Below are positions 37,184 to 46,107 of a stretch of 64,000 bases of DNA, in pieces. Below the pieces are notes generated by a model. It did not search any database and was not told where the DNA came from. It worked only from the letters and a program-made list of their open reading frames with translations. The stretch spans positions 1,550,001 through 1,614,000 of the forward strand of contig CP046864.1 in assembly GCA_039640495.1 (NCBI GenBank), given 5' to 3'. Position 1 is the first letter of the stretch. Every line of letters starts with the position of its first letter. The position numbers were made by a program, and so were the translations under genes. This DNA comes from Rhodobacteraceae bacterium IMCC1335. Its GTDB lineage: Bacteria; Pseudomonadota; Alphaproteobacteria; Rhodobacterales; Rhodobacteraceae.

Positions 37184-38340
37184 CACTTTGCTCCGCCTTC
37201 GCCTTCGACGATGCGGCGGAAGCCCGAAAGGTCGTCTAGCTCCATATAGACTTGTTGAAAATGACGTCGGCCAAGACCATCATCAAAAGCATCGCGCCCA
37301 TGCAAGACCCGGTGGTTATTGATCAACAGCATCTCTCCTGGCGAGCAGCGATAAGACACCCGATTTTCGGGCGCGTTGATCTGCTCTGCTAGAGCTCGAT
37401 AGGCATCATACCAATCAGGAAACCGATCAAACGGCACGGTTTTGAGTGGCTGAACCGTCCAATTGGCATAGCGTAGAAGTGCAAGTTCGCCACGTTCATC
37501 CAATATCACCGGTGGAGACATCGACATAGTGTCGGCCTTTTTCGACCAAAGACGAAACTGGACCGCATAATCTGTCATAATCTGAAGCGCCTCGGGGTTC
37601 GTTTGGCGCAGCTGTGCCACAACGTTTGCGCCGTCCACATATTGCGAGGCTCCTCCTGCGACGTCGTTGTGCAGGCAGTGGAATGCCATAACATTGGGGG
37701 GCCAAGAATATCCGGAACAATCGGTATGTAGTGGTAGCGCAGCATTGGTGAAGCCAAGAGTATAAGGGGTCATCGAGACGCGAATATCTGCCACCCGATC
37801 AAAGGCAATTTCGCGCACATAGGACAAGCGATTTGCGAACCGCTCCACTTCACGATCAGTCGTCGGCATGTCGGTTAAACGAACGAGCCCAAATGCTTCG
37901 AACGCAGCGATCATCTCCGCTGAAGCGTTGTCGTCTGACATGACTTCATCGTATGCGAAGCTATCAAGAGATGATCCATACTTGGCGCCCCAAAACTGTT
38001 TTGGAGCTTTGGTTGATATCTCAGCCATGTCGTAGGAATTGCGTTTCAGCCAATGTGCATCAAAGCGTGAATCCACACTTTCGTCGGACCACTTGATCCG
38101 AATTTCAGCGCCCGTAATGGCGATCTCGCTGGCAATCAGTTTACTAGGGATGCTCTCTGTCAACGCCTTGCGTTCCTTGGTAACGGGGTCAAAACGCTCG
38201 GTTGAACGGCAATTGTCCCTTAGCCACTGATAGTGAAACTGTGAAACGCTGCCATCCGGCCAATAAAGCGTCATGAATTCTTGATGTGCGACTGCTGTAA
38301 TTGCTTTGTCTATTTGGGATCCAAATTCGTGCTTACCCAT
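37183..38340 (-). CDS. Fe(II)/2-oxoglutarate dioxygenase, gamma-butyrobetaine hydroxylase-like
   Basis: A 385-residue enzyme with an N-terminal DUF971-type domain (QFHYQWLRDNCRS, typical of gamma-butyrobetaine and trimethyllysine hydroxylases) and a TauD catalytic domain. Iron ligands are the HTD in PLHTDCSGYSW and the distal His in INNHRVLHGRDAF; RRHFQQVYME holds the 2-oxoglutarate-binding Arg. The family hydroxylates trimethylammonium acids. It is first in a two-gene operon with the EamA transporter, divergent from a LysR gene. The substrate may be a betaine-like compound. Confidence 0.88.
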   Translation of the reverse strand: MGKHEFGSQIDKAITAVAHQEFMTLYWPDGSVSQFHYQWLRDNCRSTERFDPVTKERKALTESIPSKLIASEIAITGAEIRIKWSDESVDSRFDAHWLKRNSYDMAEISTKAPKQFWGAKYGSSLDSFAYDEVMSDDNASAEMIAAFEAFGLVRLTDMPTTDREVERFANRLSYVREIAFDRVADIRVSMTPYTLGFTNAALPLHTDCSGYSWPPNVMAFHCLHNDVAGGASQYVDGANVVAQLRQTNPEALQIMTDYAVQFRLWSKKADTMSMSPPVILDERGELALLRYANWTVQPLKTVPFDRFPDWYDAYRALAEQINAPENRVSYRCSPGEMLLINNHRVLHGRDAFDDGLGRRHFQQVYMELDDLSGFRRIVEGEGGAK

Positions 38341-38423
38341 CTCAATGCCTCCTTGGGTGAATGAATGTCGTCAAATTCAACCAAAGATCTAATTTGCGGA
38401 AGATGTTCGTTATGCTAAAGGGC

Positions 38424-38440
38424 TTTGCGTAATACGCAAA
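38424..38440. promoter_or_regulatory. Probable LysR-type operator
   Basis: TTTGCG-TAATA-CGCAAA, a perfect interrupted palindrome between the divergent dioxygenase and LysR genes. LysR regulators bind such T-N11-A boxes. Confidence 0.6.
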
Positions 38441-38466
38441 ATACCGAGCATAGCAAACCGAACCTA

Positions 38467-39366
38467 ATGGACCTAATTGGCGATCTCATTTTGATGCAGG
38501 AACTTGCAGAGTACGGCAGCTTTTCAAAGGCAGGACTTATCCGCGGGCAAGCCCCATCAAGCTTGGCACGGCGTCTTGATGGATTGGAATCTCATCTCAA
38601 AGTACGCCTATTCAACCGTGCTCCGTCCGGTTTGTCGCTCACTGCTTCTGGGGCACAAAAGCTGATCGAAGCGCGCAGTATTATTGAAGCTGCCTGTAAG
38701 CTGACCTCGCGCGATGGCGAGAACGGCGTTTTGACGGGGCATATCGTTGTTTCCGCTCCCTCGAGATTGGGCGAAAAGCTTGTGGCACCTGTCGTATTAC
38801 AATTTCTCAAAAAACATCCCTACGCCTCAGTCGACCTGCATTTTACAGACTCAATCCAAAATCTTGAACAAGATAAAGTAGATATCAGCGTGAGAGTAGG
38901 CACGGAACCCCCAGACCACCACTATATTCGTCGTATTGTGACGAACAAGCGCATTCTCGTAGCGTCTCAAACCTATTTGGCGTCTCGCGCTCCAATTAAA
39001 TCTGTTACGGACCTTGATGAACATGATGGCTTGCTCTTGGGCCGCACATCAATTTGGTCACTTATCCATCAGGATGGTCAAACGCATGTGGCCTTCCCCA
39101 AACAAAGGTTACGCGCGATCACGGGCGACGTCTTGCTTTCTATGTGCAAGGCAAATTTGGGAATTGCTTTAAAGTCAATATGGGACGTCCGCCGAGATTT
39201 AGAAAATGGGAAAGTCGTTCAAGTTCTGCCAGAGTGGTTTCAAGCTCATGCGTCCGACATCATGCTTGTGACACCGAGCAAAAAGTTTGTGTCTCCAACG
39301 GCATTCGCATTCAATCATATGCTAACCGATTATCTCAAGTCGGCCCTGAGGCATGACAATCAATAG
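38467..39366 (+). CDS. LysR-family transcriptional regulator
   Basis: A regulator of about 299 residues: N-terminal winged helix (MQELAEYGSFSKAGLIRGQA, SSLARRLDGLESHLKVRLFNR) and a periplasmic-binding-like effector domain. The frame opens at TTG 38425, but that codon lies inside the palindrome at 38424-38440, so ATG 38467 is preferred even though its ribosome-binding site is weak. Divergent orientation and the operator indicate that it controls the dioxygenase-EamA operon and itself; the inducer is unknown. Confidence 0.87.
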   Translation: MDLIGDLILMQELAEYGSFSKAGLIRGQAPSSLARRLDGLESHLKVRLFNRAPSGLSLTASGAQKLIEARSIIEAACKLTSRDGENGVLTGHIVVSAPSRLGEKLVAPVVLQFLKKHPYASVDLHFTDSIQNLEQDKVDISVRVGTEPPDHHYIRRIVTNKRILVASQTYLASRAPIKSVTDLDEHDGLLLGRTSIWSLIHQDGQTHVAFPKQRLRAITGDVLLSMCKANLGIALKSIWDVRRDLENGKVVQVLPEWFQAHASDIMLVTPSKKFVSPTAFAFNHMLTDYLKSALRHDNQ

Positions 39367-39672
39367 GCTGTGAGCTACTGTCGGGTTTTTTCGAAATTTT
39401 GTATGCACGTAGTTATCCCGTCTGGGATCGTGGTAGGTGATGCGTAGCATCTGTCCAAAGGTCGAATGTATCGCAGCGGTTTTGTCTCTGTAGGGCGGCA
39501 ATCATAACTCTGCGTTTGGGTGGGAAAAGGGCGGCCGCCCCATCATGCGCATATCAAAACCGATGCGGCCTGTTGTGGAGATTTAAAGCGCCCCATAATC
39601 CTTTCAGGCCGTCGCGTTTGGCGATTTTCTGCCGCGGCGCGGGCATTCAGCTCCTTGTGCTGAGGATGTTCT
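39367..39672. other. Interval between LysR and the interrupted ORF
   Basis: No gene supported. It contains the right copy of the 17-bp repeat and a run GGGCGGCCGCCC near 39529 that could form a short hairpin. Confidence 0.4.
39602..39618 (+). repeat. 17-bp direct repeat, right copy
   Basis: Identical to 36125-36141 (TTTCAGGCCGTCGCGTT). Flanking bases differ on both sides. Confidence 0.6.
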
Positions 39673-39739
39673 ATGCCCTCTGTGAACTATTTTAAAGCCT
39701 CTTTTGACGCTTTTGGCCCTATTCGGGTTGCGGCGATTA
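39673..39739 (+). pseudogene. 5' part of a 63-residue ORF split by the composite transposon
   Basis: Begins MPSVNYFKASFDAFGPIRVA after AGGA and is interrupted at the TA of 39738-39739. The rest is at 53699-53823; joining the two restores one frame of 63 codons. The protein is not recognised. Confidence 0.6.
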
Positions 39740-40907
39740 ATACCAACCGCCCTAATAATTGACCTTTATCCAATCTCTTTTGGTGATTGAAGTTATTCGT
39801 TCTGGATCGTTGGCGAAGAAGTTCCACGCTTGGGCACATTTTTCGAGGATTTCGTCGTAGGTGTCGAAGACCGAGATAGCGAGTTTGTTTGACCGCAGAT
39901 AGGCCCAGACGTTTTCCATGGGGTTCAGTTCTGGTGAGTATGGCGGCAGTTTCACGAGCGTAATATTGTCTGGTACTTGCAAGCATTTTGCCCCGTGCCA
40001 GCCAGCCCCGTCGACGATGAGCATGGCATGTGCCCCGTGCGCGACAGCTTTTGCGATCTCATTGAGGTGCGGCCCCATTGCCTCCGCGTTGACGTAAGGC
40101 AGGATCAGCCCTGCGGCGGTACCACGGGCGGGACAAGCGGCACCGAAGATTAGCCCCCACTTGTAACGCGTATCACGAGGTGCGCGGGGGCGGGTTCCGC
40201 GCCGCGCCCATTTGCGCGTAAGTGTTCCTTGTTGCCCAACACGGGCTTCATCTTGGAAGCATACCTCAAGGGGCTTACCCTTTGCATGTTCTGGCATGAG
40301 CTCGACTACGAGGCTGGCAAAGTTTTTTTGAAAGCCTGCTGTGCTGCGGGATCAGTTTTGGGATACTCAGGTCGAACAGAGAGGCGACGAAATCCATGTT
40401 TGGCTAGATATTTACCAATCGTGCGTTCGTGCAACTTCACGCCGAACGCGTCTTCAACACGAGCCTGTAAATCGGCGCAGCGCCACCGTACTACGCCATC
40501 TTTTACAGGGTTAGGTCCAGCCTCAACCCAAGCCACAAACCGCGCCTGTTGTGTTGGCGACAGGCGTGGCTTCGCGCCCTTGCCACGTCGGTCAGAAAGC
40601 TCAGCAATGCCGCTGCAGTTGTAGCGATGCACCCAGTCTCGCAGAGTTTGGCGATCCATGCCGCTACTGCGAGCCGACGTCGCGCGATCAACGCCCTCTA
40701 GAACCACAGCTATTGCGAGTATGCGCCGAACAACACAACAATCTCTGGTTCGTTTGGCGATAAAACGCAACTCTCGCGCAGAAATATCCGTTCGCGTGAT
40801 GGCTATAGCTCGTCCCATCTATTCCTCCATGATAAGTGCACACACAGATTCAGATTTCTGCGGAATTGGAAACCATAAAGTGAGTCAGCTTTTCGGGATA
40901 GTGGTAT
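39740..40907 (-). mobile_element. IS630-family insertion sequence, copy 1
   Basis: A 1,168-bp element ending in ATACCA...TGGTAT imperfect inverted repeats, preceded by TA on the outer side. Transposase reads leftward. Nearly identical to copy 2; one difference was seen just upstream of the transposase start (40831 against 52605). Confidence 0.85.
39752..40818 (-). CDS. IS630-family transposase, two frames (copy 1)
   Basis: Frame A (40818-40306, 170 residues) carries the N-terminal helix-turn-helix region (DRATSARSSGMDRQTLRDWV). Frame B (up to 39752) carries the DDE core: CFQDEARVGQ, LIVDGAGWHG and YSPELNPMENVWA hold the three acidic residues. The frames meet in a run of seven A (AAAAAAAC); a -1 shift there gives one ~350-residue protein (AFKKNFASLVVELMPEH). 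Programmed -1 frameshifting on such tracts is known for some IS families. GGAGG lies about five bases before the ATG. Likely still active, given the near-identity of both copies. Confidence 0.82.
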
Positions 40908-41026
40908 TAAATAGCCGACCTATCAAGGGGGGCACTTTTCCAAGCGCCCATGCGACATACATAAACGCCCACCATTTTTGCATTCAGAGCTCGGCAAGCG
41001 GTCCACAGCGAGTCGCAACTGAGACC

Positions 41027-41692
41027 TCACACGCCAAGCGCGGCCTTTTCTTCAGCATTGGTGCCAAATTGAGGCAGATCTGCGGTGGACTTGCCGTGTG
41101 CGGCCATCAACGTGTCACGCACAAAGGCGATATGGGCTGTCTCTTCGATAATTTCCGCCAAGTATTGCGCTTTCATCAAGGTTGCTCCGACACCGATTGT
41201 GCCGTGATTCGCCAAAACCGCTGCGACAATTTTAGGATCTTGGAAGACAGGGCTGATTTCCCTGTCGGTCTGCGGCCCCCCCATTGGTGACAAGGCGATC
41301 AGTGGCATGCGCCCAATCTTTTCAATCGTTTGCACGGTCAGACACGGGATCTCCAGTCCTGCGCTGGCATATCCTGTGGCCCAAGGGCTGTGGCAGTGTA
41401 CCACCGCGCGAATATCGTCACGGATACTATAAAGATCAAGGTGAAAACCCAGATCTTTGGATGGCTTGAAAGGGCTGTCTTCGATTGTGCCGTCCAGATG
41501 GACCACTTGCAGATTGTCCCGGGTGCATTCGTTAAACCCGATGCCTGAGGGCTTGATCACAATTGCATCGATGGCGTCGAGCCGGACCGATAGGTTGCCG
41601 CCGGCATTGGTTTGCAGCCGCAAGTCAAAGCACCGTTTGGCGGTTGCAATCAAGGCGTCTTTTTTATCAATTAAATCAGCGGGTATGCTCAT
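41027..41692 (-). CDS. Class II aldolase/adducin-family enzyme
   Basis: A 221-residue class II aldolase-fold protein, FucA/AraD-like. NAGGNLSVRL is the phosphate-binding loop; the zinc-type ligands are the His pair in VVHCHSPWATG and His in ANHGTIGVG. Family members cleave sugar phosphates, epimerise them or decarboxylate sugar-acid phosphates. Its ATG overlaps the stop of the Tm-1-like gene (ATGA). Last gene of the left cargo operon, with transporter genes upstream. Confidence 0.88.
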   Translation of the reverse strand: MSIPADLIDKKDALIATAKRCFDLRLQTNAGGNLSVRLDAIDAIVIKPSGIGFNECTRDNLQVVHLDGTIEDSPFKPSKDLGFHLDLYSIRDDIRAVVHCHSPWATGYASAGLEIPCLTVQTIEKIGRMPLIALSPMGGPQTDREISPVFQDPKIVAAVLANHGTIGVGATLMKAQYLAEIIEETAHIAFVRDTLMAAHGKSTADLPQFGTNAEEKAALGV

Positions 41693-42834
41693 AGAATTTG
41701 GTCCAATGTCAGCGTTTCCAGTACAGTTATAATTTTGTCAGTGACGGCAGGTGCAGAGATGTGCTCAGGCACGATATTAAGCGCAATCTCGGCCTTCAGC
41801 TTGCTACGGGCCACATCCAGAAAGATCTGGCGCAGTTCAGGATCTTCGATTGCACCACCTGGACAATCTTGATGGGAAAAACCCCCCATCGGCACGATCA
41901 GTGCGCGAGGGCCGGTCGCGGTATTTAAGATATCTATTAATTTAGACGCAATCTGTGCCATTTCATCCGGGGTCAGTTTTACATGGGTGAAATAACCCGA
42001 ATGGGCATAGTGCGGCCGTTGCAGATAGTTTGATGGGACAAGAGCGGCTGCCCCCAATCCAAGAAAATTCAATCCGCCGGGCAGGACAATGCGCGGAAGT
42101 GCGCCTGCCGATGTAAACCTGTCTGCCATAGGCACGTGAGCGCCGGTGAGCTCTAGTCTGGTTAATTCATGCGGGGTGAGATCAATGATTGAATGAAAAG
42201 CGCCACGGGCGGCAAAGCGCGCAAAAGCTGCGCCACCATAGCCGTTTGAATGAAACACGGTCGCCTCTTGTTGGCGTTGGCCAAGCCGTTTGACCAATAG
42301 CCCGACTGCGGCTTCAGTTGCACCCATTGCCGTTATGCCAACCGAGGGCGCAGGTGGGCCCGCATCGTGTTTGTTGTTGCATAGGCCGGCGGTCATGGCG
42401 GCCGTGTTGTCCAAAACTTGGCGCAATGTGGCATTCAGCCCACAGATATCGGCCAGAGTTGGCACTAAAATGATGGAATTATCTGCTACGGCACCGCGTG
42501 GGTCAAACGGCAGGGTGGTCACAAGGAGCTTGGGAAAGGTAATAGGCAGGGCGCGCAGCACCTGCAAGATCACTTCGCCACCAGTTCCGCCTCCGATGCC
42601 AATCGTGACGTCTGTATCGTTCTCAACCGAGGCGGCGAGCTTATCCCAAACCCGTGCAACAGTTGCCTGCATTGCAGAGATTTTATCGCTCCCTCCAAGG
42701 GTTTTTCCGCCTGTCCGTAGCGAAACATCAATTGTGCGCACTGTTGTGCCGTGATCGGTAAGACGGCGGGTTAGATACGCCGCCTCGTCTGCTTTGGTCG
42801 CAAGCGTCGCTAATAGCAAAACGTTTCCGGTCAT
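41689..42834 (-). CDS. Tm-1-like ATP-binding domain protein (UPF0261)
   Basis: A 381-residue protein of the UPF0261/Tm-1-like family. It begins VLLLATLATKADEAAYL, and continues with GIGGGTGGEVILQVLRALP and PKLLVTTLPFDPRGAVADNS, typical blocks. The plant Tm-1 homologue binds ATP and inhibits viral replication; bacterial members sit in sugar or sugar-acid catabolic operons and their reaction is not established. Coupled to the aldolase gene. It follows the permease gene by four bases. Confidence 0.87.
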   Translation of the reverse strand: MTGNVLLLATLATKADEAAYLTRRLTDHGTTVRTIDVSLRTGGKTLGGSDKISAMQATVARVWDKLAASVENDTDVTIGIGGGTGGEVILQVLRALPITFPKLLVTTLPFDPRGAVADNSIILVPTLADICGLNATLRQVLDNTAAMTAGLCNNKHDAGPPAPSVGITAMGATEAAVGLLVKRLGQRQQEATVFHSNGYGGAAFARFAARGAFHSIIDLTPHELTRLELTGAHVPMADRFTSAGALPRIVLPGGLNFLGLGAAALVPSNYLQRPHYAHSGYFTHVKLTPDEMAQIASKLIDILNTATGPRALIVPMGGFSHQDCPGGAIEDPELRQIFLDVARSKLKAEIALNIVPEHISAPAVTDKIITVLETLTLDQIL

Positions 42835-42838
42835 TTAT

Positions 42839-43768
42839 TTAGCCTTTTACTGCGCCAGCTGTCATGCCGGTAATGATTTGCCGGGATGCGAACAGCGTGA
42901 AGATAATTGGTGGAATCGCCAGCAGCATGCCGGTGGCCATGATGACCCCCCATTCAACGTTGAATTCTGACATGTTGTTCACGATTAAAATAGGCACGGT
43001 TTTTGTGTCTCGGTCCGACAGGGCCGAGGCCAAAAGATATTCGTTCCAAGCGATGCGGAACGTAAAAATTGCCGCAGCAGCAAGACCGGGTTTGATCAGG
43101 GGAAGAACAATTTGGAAAAAGACCTGAAACGGCCCCGCACCATCCACGCGCGCCGCCTCTTCCAAACTGCGCGGCACCTGCACGATAAAACTTTGCAAAA
43201 TCCAGATCACAAATGGCAGGTTCATCGCGACGTAAATTAAGATAATTCCAGAATGTGTACCGGCCAGACAAACATCACCGCGTCCCCCGAAGGTGTCGCG
43301 GATCAGTTCACCCAGCCAGAACTTTTTGCTAATGCAAAATTCGTTATTCCAAAGACCAAAAACGGGCACTAACAAAACAGCAGGTGGTACCATGCGGACC
43401 ATCAATGTCGTCAATGATGCTGTATCGCGCCCCATAAACCGGAACCGCACCAGCGCGTAAGCGGCCATACATCCGATGATTAAAGTCAGCGCCGTAGACA
43501 CCAGTGCGATGATTAAAGAATTGACAAAGGCCCCGCCAAATTTCAGTGCGCAGAAATCTAGGTGCTTGGGCTCGTACCATAAGACGTCGCACAGCGCGGT
43601 TTCATAATTCTGGATCGTCGGTAAAAATATCAGCCCCGAGGTGCCGCCAATGATGTCGACGTCAAGTTTAAACGAATTGGAGAACATCAAAACAATGGGT
43701 CCCACAGCCATGAAGATCAGGGCGACCAGCAAGGCATAAAAGGCGGGGTTCTGTCGGTCGTAATCCAT
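42839..43768 (-). CDS. Carbohydrate ABC transporter permease (MalG/UgpE type)
   Basis: A 309-residue, six-helix permease. The cytoplasmic coupling loop RSLEEAARVDGAGPFQVFFQ is the EAA motif of CUT1 sugar permeases, and the C-terminal ITGMTAGAVKG is characteristic. It contains an unusual Cys-bearing periplasmic loop (ETALCDVLWYEPKHLDFCAL). Partner of the second permease three bases upstream; together they form the channel served by the UgpC-type ATPase. Confidence 0.92.
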   Translation of the reverse strand: MDYDRQNPAFYALLVALIFMAVGPIVLMFSNSFKLDVDIIGGTSGLIFLPTIQNYETALCDVLWYEPKHLDFCALKFGGAFVNSLIIALVSTALTLIIGCMAAYALVRFRFMGRDTASLTTLMVRMVPPAVLLVPVFGLWNNEFCISKKFWLGELIRDTFGGRGDVCLAGTHSGIILIYVAMNLPFVIWILQSFIVQVPRSLEEAARVDGAGPFQVFFQIVLPLIKPGLAAAAIFTFRIAWNEYLLASALSDRDTKTVPILIVNNMSEFNVEWGVIMATGMLLAIPPIIFTLFASRQIITGMTAGAVKG

Positions 43769-43771
43769 GGT

Positions 43772-44683
43772 TTAGTCTTCTTCCTGAATTTGGCGGGCTT
43801 GCCGCGCAGCGCGGGCCTCTTGCAAGCGGGTTATGACAAACATTCCCAAGGTTAGAATGAGCAAAAGGATCAGCAGATAGTTTGACATGGCCGCCGCCAC
43901 GCCCAATTCGCGAAATTCTGTTGCGGTTCGTGAAATGCGCAGGGCGATAATTTCTGTGGATAGGCCTGGGCCACCTTCGGTCATTACCAAGATTACCTCC
44001 AAGACTTTAAAGGCATCGATCAGACGCAAAAGCCCGGTCACAATCAGTACCGGCATCATCAGCGGCAACTTGATATATCTGATCTGCTGCCATCCGGTGG
44101 CCCCATCGATCTTGGCGGCTTCTAATGCGGAGCGGGGCAGTGATTGTAACGCCGCCAGCGACAGGATGAAAATAAATGGCGTCCATTGCCAGATATCGGC
44201 GATAATGACAGACAATAGCGCGTGCTGGCCAAGCCAATCTACGCCCTCAAGCCCCATTGATTTTAGGGTTCTGTTAATCGTGCCAACGGTTGGGTGGTAC
44301 ATATAGCGCCACATCAAGCCGACAACTACGGGGGCAATCATCATTGGTAAAATGAACAAGGTGCGCAGGACCGACATGCCGCGAATGTTGCGGTCCAGTA
44401 GCAAAGCTAAGCCAACACCAATTGCAAGTTCCGCTGTGACCACCGCAAAAGCAAACGTCAAGGTGACAGACAGGCTTTCCCGAAAGGCTGGATCAAAAAA
44501 TAGTGTAATATAGTTTTTCAGGCCTACAAATTCGGTTTCAGAAATATTCTGGCTGGGATCCCACGCTCGAAACGACCCATAAATCATATACGCAAGCGGG
44601 TAGAGTAACGCGAGACCCATGATAATAACCGCAGGGGCCATAAATACATAAGGTGTCATTCGGTTCAATTTTTGGGATTTCAC
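43772..44683 (-). CDS. Carbohydrate ABC transporter permease (MalF/UgpA type)
   Basis: A six-helix permease of about 303 residues. The block SALEAAKIDGATGWQQIRYI is the EAA loop, and MTEGGPGLSTEIIALRI is typical of the MalF/UgpA partner. GTG at 44683 is preferred as start, with GGAGC upstream; the open frame extends to 44737, but that N-terminus (GPHGSRNPQHSE) is not natural for the family. It lies 63 bases after the binding-protein gene. Confidence 0.9.
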   Translation of the reverse strand: MKSQKLNRMTPYVFMAPAVIIMGLALLYPLAYMIYGSFRAWDPSQNISETEFVGLKNYITLFFDPAFRESLSVTLTFAFAVVTAELAIGVGLALLLDRNIRGMSVLRTLFILPMMIAPVVVGLMWRYMYHPTVGTINRTLKSMGLEGVDWLGQHALLSVIIADIWQWTPFIFILSLAALQSLPRSALEAAKIDGATGWQQIRYIKLPLMMPVLIVTGLLRLIDAFKVLEVILVMTEGGPGLSTEIIALRISRTATEFRELGVAAAMSNYLLILLLILTLGMFVITRLQEARAARQARQIQEED

Positions 44684-44746
44684 GTCATGCTCCGAATGTT
44701 GGGGATTGCGCGACCCGTGGGGACCGGGTCGCGCCATAGATAGTAT

Positions 44747-46075
44747 TTACTGCCAGGTGTAATACCCGGCCTCTTCCATCACGCCTCTGGTGCGTTCCGC
44801 AACACCGTCCAAGGCAACCTTAACATCCAGACCTTCGGTCAGAACTTTTGACAGTGTTGTGCCTAGGTCTGCGTTGATTTTACCCCAAACTGGGATGATT
44901 GGGCGCCAGTCAGGGTCAGCGTGTTTAAGCGCTTCACCAAATGTTGCCATATGTGGAAACTTGGCGTTCACATCCGCATCTGCGTGGGTCGAGAACCGCG
45001 ACGGGTTTCCGCCGGCCAACGCAACCAGTTTGTCGCCGGTCTTTGAGGTCAGCCACTGCATCAACAAAAACGCGGCTTCTTTGTTTTCAGCGTTCTTTGG
45101 AATGCCGATGCCAAAACCGCCGGTTTGCGAACCGCGACGCACACCTTCGGGGTGCATAGCCCAACCAACCTTGCCGACAACTTTCGATTTACTTGCATCG
45201 TCGATTTGACCTGCCACAACAGTGGTGTCCAAAAACATTGCCGTGTCGCCGTTCAGGAATGAGCCAAGCGCTTCACCAAAACCAAACGAGGCTGCACCTT
45301 CGGGACCACAATCAATGATTTTTTTCAGCGCATTTGCGGCCTGAACACCAGCTTTATTGTTCACAATTGGGTTCCAAGCGTCGTCAAAGATACGTCCGCC
45401 CAGAGGTGCAAGATGCAACAAAAATGCGTGGGCTGCATGGTGCCCGGACGCCGCACGCGACGACAGACCGCCCATACCCGGCTCAAGCTGTGGGATCTTG
45501 CAGGCGATGTCCAGCATTTCTGCATAGGTCTCAGGAACGCTCAGCCCATGTTTTTCAAAGATGTCTTTGCGATAGCCAAGAACAGATGTTTCTGATCCGT
45601 AAGGCATTCCAAACAGCGATCCGGTTTTGCCTTGCAGATAGCCTTTGTTGCCACCGGCAAAGCCAATGTTGTAAACGTAGCCGTCAATTAAATCATCTGC
45701 ATCGTAAAATGGGTCAGCCAGTTTCGGGTTCATGAAATAACGCGCAAGATTTTCAAGCTGGTCTGCATAGACATAGTCTGCTTTGGAGAATACGACATAG
45801 GCGATCAGGTCATAGTCGCCTTCGTCTTGGCCCAGTTCTAAAGTCTGGCGTTCCCGCATTTTTAGATAGGGCAATTGGTCGACTTCGACTTCGATCCCAG
45901 TTTCTTTGGTGAACTCTGGCAAGATTTTCATCACCGCGTTATAATGAGGGTGCGCTGGGAAATTGACCACCAAAGTCGTGCCTTCATAGGCATCATACGG
46001 CCCAGCTATAGCTGCACTCGTCATAGTGAGTGCGGTTGAGGCCCCAAGGGCCATGCGTTTGAGTTTTGTTAACAT
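44747..46075 (-). CDS. Extracellular solute-binding protein, family 1 (sugar type)
   Basis: A receptor of about 442 residues with a signal peptide (cleavage after SAAIAG, near residue 24). Family 1 features: VNFPAHPHYNAVMKILPEFT, FGMPYGSETSVLGYRKDIFEKHG, GDTAMFLDTTV and SGGF-like TGGFGIGIPKNAENKEAAF. Start ATG at 46075 follows GGGAGG; an earlier in-frame ATG at 46096 is less likely. It brings sugar or polyol substrates to the two permeases. The gene follows the ATPase gene, 32 bases after its stop. Confidence 0.92.
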   Translation of the reverse strand: MLTKLKRMALGASTALTMTSAAIAGPYDAYEGTTLVVNFPAHPHYNAVMKILPEFTKETGIEVEVDQLPYLKMRERQTLELGQDEGDYDLIAYVVFSKADYVYADQLENLARYFMNPKLADPFYDADDLIDGYVYNIGFAGGNKGYLQGKTGSLFGMPYGSETSVLGYRKDIFEKHGLSVPETYAEMLDIACKIPQLEPGMGGLSSRAASGHHAAHAFLLHLAPLGGRIFDDAWNPIVNNKAGVQAANALKKIIDCGPEGAASFGFGEALGSFLNGDTAMFLDTTVVAGQIDDASKSKVVGKVGWAMHPEGVRRGSQTGGFGIGIPKNAENKEAAFLLMQWLTSKTGDKLVALAGGNPSRFSTHADADVNAKFPHMATFGEALKHADPDWRPIIPVWGKINADLGTTLSKVLTEGLDVKVALDGVAERTRGVMEEAGYYTWQ

Positions 46076-46107
46076 AGGTTGTCCTCCCATAATCATTAAA
46101 GGTGACG

